From NCBI GenBank assembly GCA_043802925.1, contig JAZDKP010000202.1:1-39798 (forward strand): a stretch of 39,798 nucleotides of DNA. Direction: 5' to 3'. The position numbers were made by a program, and so were the translations under genes. Within the stretch, counting starts at the first letter, position 1, and every line of letters begins with the position of its first letter. The notes under the pieces are model-generated. The model was not told the origin of the DNA, did no database searches, and saw only the letters and a program-made list of their open reading frames with translations. Origin of the DNA: JAZDKP01 sp043802925. Lineage in GTDB: Bacteria > Fibrobacterota > OXYB2-FULL-49-7 > JAEUSG01. Positions 33,995 through 39,798 of the stretch are shown here, in pieces.

Positions 33995-36900
33995 TTGGAC
34001 CGCTTCGTTTTGAAAAAGAGCCCGCGTTTTTCCATTGTTATCGTCACGTACAACTCAGCCGGGGACATCGGCCCCTGCCTGCGCAGCATCGAACGGTATA
34101 CCCGCGATTTTGAAGTCATTGTGGTGGATAACGCGTCACGCGATGCGACGTGTGATGAATTAAAGAATTTTCCCTGGATACAGGCCGTCCTTAGCGACAA
34201 GAACCTCGGATTTTCCGCCGGGGTGAACACGGGGGTGCGGAAGGCCGCGGGAGAGTTCGTCATTCTGCTCAACCCGGACACCCAGGTCTTTCCGCTCTGG
34301 GCCGATAACATGGCCGCCAAGTTCCGCGAAATACGGAACCTGGGCGCCGTGGGTCCCCTGTCCACCAATTGCATCGGGTATCAGAGCGTCTATAACCAGA
34401 TTAAGCACGATTTTGACCGCGAGCCTGACCTTGCTTTAATTGCTGAAAAGGTCCTGGCCCAGGCCGGCAAATACATCGAGAGCAACATCCTCATCGGCTT
34501 TTGCCTCATGCTCCGGCGCGAGACCCTGCTGCATGTGGGCCTGCTGGACGAACGCCTCTTCCTCGGAAATGACGACCTCGAGCTTTCATGGCGGCTCCGG
34601 TATTACGGTTACCGGCTGGTCATCGCCCACGATGCTTTTGTGGCGCACGAGCTGCAGAAAAGCTTCAACACCGAGCCCAAGGCGGTCACGCAGAAGCTTG
34701 TTCAGGCGAGCATGGACGAACTCTACCGCAAGCTGGTCCGCCGTTACGGCCGGGCCAACCTTCCTTCCGGGGAGCAACTCTGGTCCATCGAATGGTTCAA
34801 GCCCTCCGAGGCCGTCAAGGCGACCCCTGTGCGCGGCCCGGAAACGCCCCTGCGGATACTGCTCTGCTACCATTATACCCCCGAGACCCTTCCGGCCAAT
34901 TGGGAGCCCGCGCTCCGCACCGCTGGTTTCATGTTGACCACCGTGGGTTATTCGCTGCACCCGTCGCGCAGGCAGGACATCCCTCTTTCGGCCAAGGACG
35001 ACGATGTGGTCGCGGCCGTTGAACGACAGGGCGGTTTTTCAAAATACGATGCCTTCATCTGGTTCGAGTCCTCCGCCTTTTCGCTGTCAGCGGGCCTGAC
35101 GCGCGTTCCTATTCTCAGCGTGGGCGTCTTTTCCGCCTCCTCGGTCAACTTTCCGCTCCACAGCGCAGCGCTCCGGCTTTTTGACCATGTTATTTTCACT
35201 GAATACAACGTGTTTCGCTATTTCCGTGAACAGGGTGTTGAAAACATCACACACTTATACACAAACGCTTTTGACGGGACTGGCATCGTACCCGTGGCAC
35301 AGCCGCCCATTGATGTCTCCTTTTGCGGCAGCTATATCAGCGAACTTTACCGCAGCCGGGGCCGGATGCTCCGCACCCTGCTTTCGCTGTCCGACCGTCA
35401 CAGTGTCTACATCGGCAACGGTGTGTACGGCGCGGATTACAAACGACTCATTGCAAACTCCAGAATCGTGGTGAACTCACTGGCCGACGGCCTGCAGGCC
35501 GTGACCATGCGCGCCTACGAGGCCATGGGGCAGGGGAAGCTCCTGCTGACCAATGACCCTCAGGATAAGTGTCCGTTCCAGGAATTCCATGACGGTATCC
35601 ATTACGTCACATTCAAGGATGAAAAGGACCTTGAACATAAAATTGACCATTATCTGGCCAACCCGGATGAGGCGCGGGTTATAGGCGAGGCCGCCCGGCA
35701 GTGGGTCCTCGGCCGTTACACCTATGCGGTGAACGCGCATCGCTTTGGCGGCATTCTCCGTGAGCTCCTGTCCCTGAACGCTCCTCTACCGGCCCGGAAG
35801 GGAGCGGACCTTCTGTCCGCGGAACCTTTTATCCGGCTCTGTTGCGGCGATTATGCAAAAGCACTCGCCGCGCTTCCGGGTGCCGGGTTTTCGCCTTCGG
35901 ACCTGCGCGAGAAGGAGGCCCTGCTCTTCTGTCGCACCGGCCGCGTCGAAGAGGGATTGGCGGCCTTGCAAAAGACGGGGGAGGCGCTTTCCAAAGCCGG
36001 GGCCTATTCCCTCGGTATCCTGCTGGAGGAACGCAAGGAATGGGAGTCCGCCAAACGCTGGTATGAGCGGGTGCTGGTTCTGCCTATCCTCGGCTCCGAC
36101 GAACTGTTATGGTGTCTGCCCCATGGCATGAGCTACGAACGCATCCTGAATATCCGAAGCAGCATCCTTCGCTACCGCGGTGCCGGCGAACCCGAGGTCC
36201 GCGATTTCGCGGACCGGGCGCTCTCGGCCTGCGCTCTTTTCCATCTCGGCCACATCGCCTTGCGCCAGAACAACCCCGCGGAGGCGGAAAAACAGCTCCT
36301 GGCCATGGGCGAGGAATTCCGGAACGACAAGACCTGCCTGCTCCTGGCCCACACGTCTCTTGGTTTGGCTAGGCGTGAAGCGGCCCTGCAGTGGACCGAG
36401 CGGGCGCTTTCACTCTCCGCACTCGACCCCCAGAACAACCTGTCCGCGGCTGATATTTACGTCAAGCTCGGGATGAACGACCGGCTCATCCGTTGCCTTT
36501 TTGACAGCCTCGACAGCATACAGATACTCAACAATATTGACGTGTTCAGCTCCCGCAGCAGAAACGAACTGGTGCAAGAGCATCTGACGCTGCTGCAGGG
36601 GCTGGGAGTGTCCGCGCCGCCCGTGGACGACGCTTTTATTGTCGGCCCCCGGCCTGTTGACAACAGCCGGCCCCTTCAGCGGTACTCACGAAAGCTTGAA
36701 GATGGTTTTATGGAGGAACTGGACCTGAACGCGCTCCGGGACCCCGGGGCCGCGCTCCAGGAACGGAAGAGACGCAACGTGCCTTTCCGGGTGCGTTTCC
36801 GCAATGTGCAGTCATTGCAGGCCATTGAGGACCTGACCTCCGGCCGTTTTTCAGCCTTTTCGCCGCTCACAGGCGAACGCGTGCGCGAGTATACCTTTGC

Positions 36901-39421
36901 CGCGGCTGAGAATTTGCTTTCCCGCTGCGGTTTTGAAATCACGGCAACGGACGAAAAATCCCTGCCGGACGCCAAGATGCGCCTTATGGGCGACGAACTC
37001 ATCCGGGCGGGCCGACTCGTGCTCAAGCGGCTCGAATATACCGAGGAGGAGTGGCGCCGGTTCTTCACGGACGCGTATACCCTTACCGTGGCGCCCCGGC
37101 ATTTTCGCGACGTGTCTGCTCTCAAAACCTCCATTGTTATGTTGACCTTCAACCAGCTTTCTTATACGCGCCAGTGTCTTGAGAGCATCCGTACGAACAC
37201 GGACACTCCCTTCGAACTTATTCTCGTGGACAACGGGTCCACGGACGGCACACCAGAATGGCTTTTGTCCGAGGAAAAGGCGGGCCATATCCAAAAAGTG
37301 ATTCTCAACGGAAAGAACCTCGGTGTGGCCGCGGGTTGGAACATCGGCATGCGCGTTGCCACGGGCGACTATCTGCTGATTCTAAACAATGACGTGCTTG
37401 CGGCCGATTCCTGGCTCCGCAACCTGCTGCGCTGCGCCGAGAGCCGGCCCGACATCGGCATGGCGGGCCCCATGTCCAATAGCATCAGCGGGCTCCAGTT
37501 GGAGAGCCGCGTTCCCTATACCTCGGTCCCTGAGTTTCACGACTTTGCCCGGGAGTATATGGAAAAGAACGCGGGCAACTGGTGGGAATTATTCCGTATC
37601 GCGGGGTTCTGCCTGCTGTTCAAGCGCGAAGTGTACGAAAAGGTCGGCGATTTTGACGAACGTTTCGGTAAGGGCAACTTTGAGGACGATGACTACTGCA
37701 TCCGTGTCCGGCGCGCGGGCTACCGTATCCTGGTGGCCGGGGACAGCTTTCTCCACCACTTTGGCGGTGTGAGCTTTGCCCAGGGCTCCGTGGACTGGTT
37801 TGAACAGATGCGGAAGAACCAGCAGCTCTTTGTGGAAAAATGGGCGGAAATTGACAAAGAAATAATTGAAAAAAGGTTGAAAAGCGGGGCCGCGGCGCTG
37901 CTGACCGAAGCGGAACGCCAGTTGGCGGCGTCTGATTACCCGGGCGCGGTCCAGACCCTGCTTGCGGCCGTTGAAAAAGAGCCCCGGCACCCGGGGGTGT
38001 ACAACGACCTTGGCCTCGCGGCGTGGTACATGGGAAACGTCGGGGACGCGGAGCGTTTTTTCAAGGAGGCGCTGCGCCTTTCACCCGGGTTCGAGGACGC
38101 GGTTTTTAACCTGGCGGACGTGTACGAGCGCCGGAACGAGCCCGAAAACTTGCGCGTTCTTCTATTGGAATTCCTTGTGCAGCAGCCGGGCCATGCCGAG
38201 GCCGCAACGCGGCTGAAAAAAGCGGAGGCCCCCCGTACCGCGGAACCGCGGGTGACACACGACCGCGAGTTTGCGCGTGAGCTCCTCGATGAGGCGGAAA
38301 AGTACATTCAGGAAGGACGCCATGACGAGGCCGTGGGCATTCTGGCCGTGCTGATCGAAAAGGATGAACAGAATGCCGGGGCCTACAACGCCATGGGCCT
38401 CTGTGCCTGGTACAAGGGCAAATTGCAGGAGGCCTACTGGTTCTTCCGGAAGGCGCTTACGATTTTGCCGGACCTTGAGGATGCGCTTTTCAATTTTTCG
38501 GATGTCGCGCTGCTCCTGGAGCGGACCGGGGAGGTGGTGGAGGTCTTTGAAAAAGCGCTGGTCCGGGCGCCGCACCTGAAGGAAATCCGAAAACATCTTG
38601 AAACAATCCGGCTTAAGACCGCGCAATCCGGCACGGCCGTGGATTTTCAGAAGGTCATTGCGGCGCGCGAGCTGAACCTGCAGGGTGAAAAATGGATACA
38701 GGAGGGGCTGCTGGACAAGGCGGAAAAGGTCTTCCATGAAATCCTCGAGCACGACTCCGCTAATTTTGTGGCCATCAACAACACGGGCCTCCTCCACTGG
38801 TACCGCAATGACGTTGCGGCCGCCTACGAGCGTTTCCGGGCCGCGCTTTCGCTTTGCCCCGTGTACGAGGACGCGCTCATCAATATTTTCGACGCCGCCC
38901 TCCGGCTCAAGCGCATGCCCGAGGCGGTCCCCCTGTTCACGGCCGCACTCGACGCCAACCCCACGCTCCGCGATGCGCGAGAGATGCTGGCGCAGATAAA
39001 GCTCCGCGGTGACCGTATCTATGACATTGCCCATTACAGTCAAATCGACCCCGGGCTGCAGCTTAATTTAGATGGCAAGGCGCTCCTGGAGGAGATGAAA
39101 TTGAATGACGCCACGCTCAAGTTCCTTGACGCCATCGAGCAGCACGGCGAAAACAGTGACTCCTTCTGCGGGCTCGGCATCATCCAGTTCTACCGGCAGG
39201 AGTACCAGGACGCCTTCCGGCTCTTTGGCCGCGCCACGGACCTCAACCCGCTCTCGCAGGACGCGCTGGTGAACCTCTGGGACGCCGCGCTCATGCTTGA
39301 GTGCGCGGAACTGGCCCGGCCGCGGCTCCAGAATGCGCTCGATGTGGACCCCACGCTCTCCGACGTCCGTCGCCTGCTCGAAGAGGGGGTGCTGCCCCGC
39401 GACCTCGGAAACCTTTCCTGA
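33995..39421 (+). CDS. Giant multi-domain glycosyltransferase (GT2 - GT1/CgeB-like - TPR - GT2 - TPR)
   Basis: 1,808 aa, probable TTG start. TTG 34010 is an alternative and neither has a good Shine-Dalgarno. Domains in order: GT2 family (about 10-250; IVIVTYNS, LLNPDTQVF, GFCLMLRRE); a GT1/CgeB-like transferase (about 280-595; RILLCYHYT, CGSYISELYRSRGRML, MRAYEAMGQGKLLL); TPR-like helices (about 600-900); a segment (about 930-1,000; RNVQSLQAIEDLTSGRF, LLSRCGFEIT) resembling the end of a class I methyltransferase without its SAM motif; a second GT2 (about 1,045-1,290; IVMLTFNQ, LILNNDVLAAD, GFCLLFKRE); then four tandem ~130-aa TPR modules (1,299-1,800). No signal peptide or membrane span is seen, so it is probably cytoplasmic. 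It likely builds surface glycans or glycosylates proteins; acceptor and donor are unknown. Confidence 0.87.
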   Translation: MDRFVLKKSPRFSIVIVTYNSAGDIGPCLRSIERYTRDFEVIVVDNASRDATCDELKNFPWIQAVLSDKNLGFSAGVNTGVRKAAGEFVILLNPDTQVFPLWADNMAAKFREIRNLGAVGPLSTNCIGYQSVYNQIKHDFDREPDLALIAEKVLAQAGKYIESNILIGFCLMLRRETLLHVGLLDERLFLGNDDLELSWRLRYYGYRLVIAHDAFVAHELQKSFNTEPKAVTQKLVQASMDELYRKLVRRYGRANLPSGEQLWSIEWFKPSEAVKATPVRGPETPLRILLCYHYTPETLPANWEPALRTAGFMLTTVGYSLHPSRRQDIPLSAKDDDVVAAVERQGGFSKYDAFIWFESSAFSLSAGLTRVPILSVGVFSASSVNFPLHSAALRLFDHVIFTEYNVFRYFREQGVENITHLYTNAFDGTGIVPVAQPPIDVSFCGSYISELYRSRGRMLRTLLSLSDRHSVYIGNGVYGADYKRLIANSRIVVNSLADGLQAVTMRAYEAMGQGKLLLTNDPQDKCPFQEFHDGIHYVTFKDEKDLEHKIDHYLANPDEARVIGEAARQWVLGRYTYAVNAHRFGGILRELLSLNAPLPARKGADLLSAEPFIRLCCGDYAKALAALPGAGFSPSDLREKEALLFCRTGRVEEGLAALQKTGEALSKAGAYSLGILLEERKEWESAKRWYERVLVLPILGSDELLWCLPHGMSYERILNIRSSILRYRGAGEPEVRDFADRALSACALFHLGHIALRQNNPAEAEKQLLAMGEEFRNDKTCLLLAHTSLGLARREAALQWTERALSLSALDPQNNLSAADIYVKLGMNDRLIRCLFDSLDSIQILNNIDVFSSRSRNELVQEHLTLLQGLGVSAPPVDDAFIVGPRPVDNSRPLQRYSRKLEDGFMEELDLNALRDPGAALQERKRRNVPFRVRFRNVQSLQAIEDLTSGRFSAFSPLTGERVREYTFAAAENLLSRCGFEITATDEKSLPDAKMRLMGDELIRAGRLVLKRLEYTEEEWRRFFTDAYTLTVAPRHFRDVSALKTSIVMLTFNQLSYTRQCLESIRTNTDTPFELILVDNGSTDGTPEWLLSEEKAGHIQKVILNGKNLGVAAGWNIGMRVATGDYLLILNNDVLAADSWLRNLLRCAESRPDIGMAGPMSNSISGLQLESRVPYTSVPEFHDFAREYMEKNAGNWWELFRIAGFCLLFKREVYEKVGDFDERFGKGNFEDDDYCIRVRRAGYRILVAGDSFLHHFGGVSFAQGSVDWFEQMRKNQQLFVEKWAEIDKEIIEKRLKSGAAALLTEAERQLAASDYPGAVQTLLAAVEKEPRHPGVYNDLGLAAWYMGNVGDAERFFKEALRLSPGFEDAVFNLADVYERRNEPENLRVLLLEFLVQQPGHAEAATRLKKAEAPRTAEPRVTHDREFARELLDEAEKYIQEGRHDEAVGILAVLIEKDEQNAGAYNAMGLCAWYKGKLQEAYWFFRKALTILPDLEDALFNFSDVALLLERTGEVVEVFEKALVRAPHLKEIRKHLETIRLKTAQSGTAVDFQKVIAARELNLQGEKWIQEGLLDKAEKVFHEILEHDSANFVAINNTGLLHWYRNDVAAAYERFRAALSLCPVYEDALINIFDAALRLKRMPEAVPLFTAALDANPTLRDAREMLAQIKLRGDRIYDIAHYSQIDPGLQLNLDGKALLEEMKLNDATLKFLDAIEQHGENSDSFCGLGIIQFYRQEYQDAFRLFGRATDLNPLSQDALVNLWDAALMLECAELARPRLQNALDVDPTLSDVRRLLEEGVLPRDLGNLS
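37890..39410 (+). repeat. Four tandem ~390-bp TPR modules in the giant glycosyltransferase
   Basis: Units begin near 37898, 38282, 38671 and 39062, giving a period of about 390 bp (130 aa). Each carries an opening helix (LLTEAERQLA, LLDEAEKYIQ, LNLQGEKWIQ, LNLDGKALLE), then a G-L-x-x-WY/FY helix and an F-x-x-AL...P...DAL/DAV helix. These are diverged TPR triplets duplicated as a block. Confidence 0.75.
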
Positions 39422-39436
39422 CTCTGGAAGAACGCC

Positions 39437-39798
39437 ATGCGAAAAAAGTTGTCACTTATCATGATTGTAAAGAACGAAGAGGCCCGGCTCGGGAACCTGC
39501 TCTCCGATGTTCAGGGGCTCGCGGATGAAATCATTGTGGCGGACACCGGGTCCGATGACCGTACGCGGGAGATTGCGGCCGCAGCGGGTGCGCAGGTCTT
39601 CAATATTCCCTGGGAGGATGATTTTTCAAAGGCGCGCAATGCCGCGCTGGCGCGTGCCAAGGGCGACTTTATCCTCTGGCTCGACGCCGACGATCGGGTC
39701 AGCGCCGAGGATGCCAAACACATACGGTCCACGGTCGACAAGGCGGGTAAAAACGACGTTTTCACGGTTGAAATCATCAATACCTCTAAAGAGGGGAG
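39437..39798 (+). CDS. Glycosyltransferase family 2 protein, truncated by window edge
   Basis: ATG 39437 with GGAAG about 8 bp upstream opens a frame of 120 codons that runs off the right edge. The N-terminus is a typical GT2 domain: LSLIMIVKNEEARL (about 5-18), DEIIVADTGSDDRT (about 30-43) and the metal-binding LWLDADD (about 82-88). It starts 15 bp after the stop of the 1,808-aa glycosyltransferase and is evidently co-transcribed. The VKNEE...ADTGSDDRT pattern resembles GT2 enzymes that often carry C-terminal TPR repeats, but the rest lies outside the window. Confidence 0.88.
   Translation, partial: MRKKLSLIMIVKNEEARLGNLLSDVQGLADEIIVADTGSDDRTREIAAAAGAQVFNIPWEDDFSKARNAALARAKGDFILWLDADDRVSAEDAKHIRSTVDKAGKNDVFTVEIINTSKEG

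Overview
The window most likely comes from a Fibrobacterota (FCB group) bacterium. The main taxonomic hint is a truncated gene at the left edge that reads as the TIGR02147 family, a paralogous regulator-like family first described in Fibrobacter succinogenes. Two giant exported proteins with FlgD-like/type-IX-type C-terminal tails fit the same group. Most genes are GC-rich. The stretch around 11-12.1 kb is clearly AT-richer. The phylum assignment is an inference from protein families, not from a marker phylogeny.

Layout. (1) 1-1.9 kb: the TIGR02147-type gene, then a small integration scar at a tRNA-Gly(CCC) gene. The 3' half of the tRNA plus its terminator is duplicated as an 86-bp perfect direct repeat about 1 kb away. 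The repeats enclose a truncated restriction-endonuclease N-terminal domain flanked on both sides by three copies of TTGTGGAGCC. (2) 1.9-3.1 kb: an MFS exporter. (3) 3.2-26.0 kb: two divergent giant secreted-protein genes sharing a 346-bp AT-rich intergenic region. Leftward is a 2,800-aa von Willebrand A protein with three tandem ~480-aa modules. Rightward is a 4,674-aa beta-helix/Fn3-like protein with three related ~400-700-aa segments and a C-terminal sorting-type domain. The rightward gene carries an 11-G homopolymer just after its signal peptide, where any single-base slippage would terminate translation within about 80 bp. (4) 26.1-29.5 kb: housekeeping operon ffh-rpsP-rimM-trmD-rplS. (5) 29.5-31.6 kb: transketolase, convergent with the operon. 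(6) 31.8-39.8 kb: a 58-aa small protein, a UDP-glucose 6-dehydrogenase strikingly like the animal enzyme, a MerR-type regulator, an 1,808-aa multi-domain glycosyltransferase/TPR protein, and the start of another GT2 glycosyltransferase.

How the parts may work together (inference): the divergent giants look like a surface adhesin or fibre pair exported across the inner membrane by Sec and possibly anchored or exported further by a type IX-like route. The right-hand region supplies UDP-glucuronate and glycosyltransferases for surface polysaccharide or glycoprotein assembly. The strongest candidate for an undescribed system is the divergent giant pair with its poly-G switch. No CRISPR array, insertion sequence, integrase gene or rRNA was seen.
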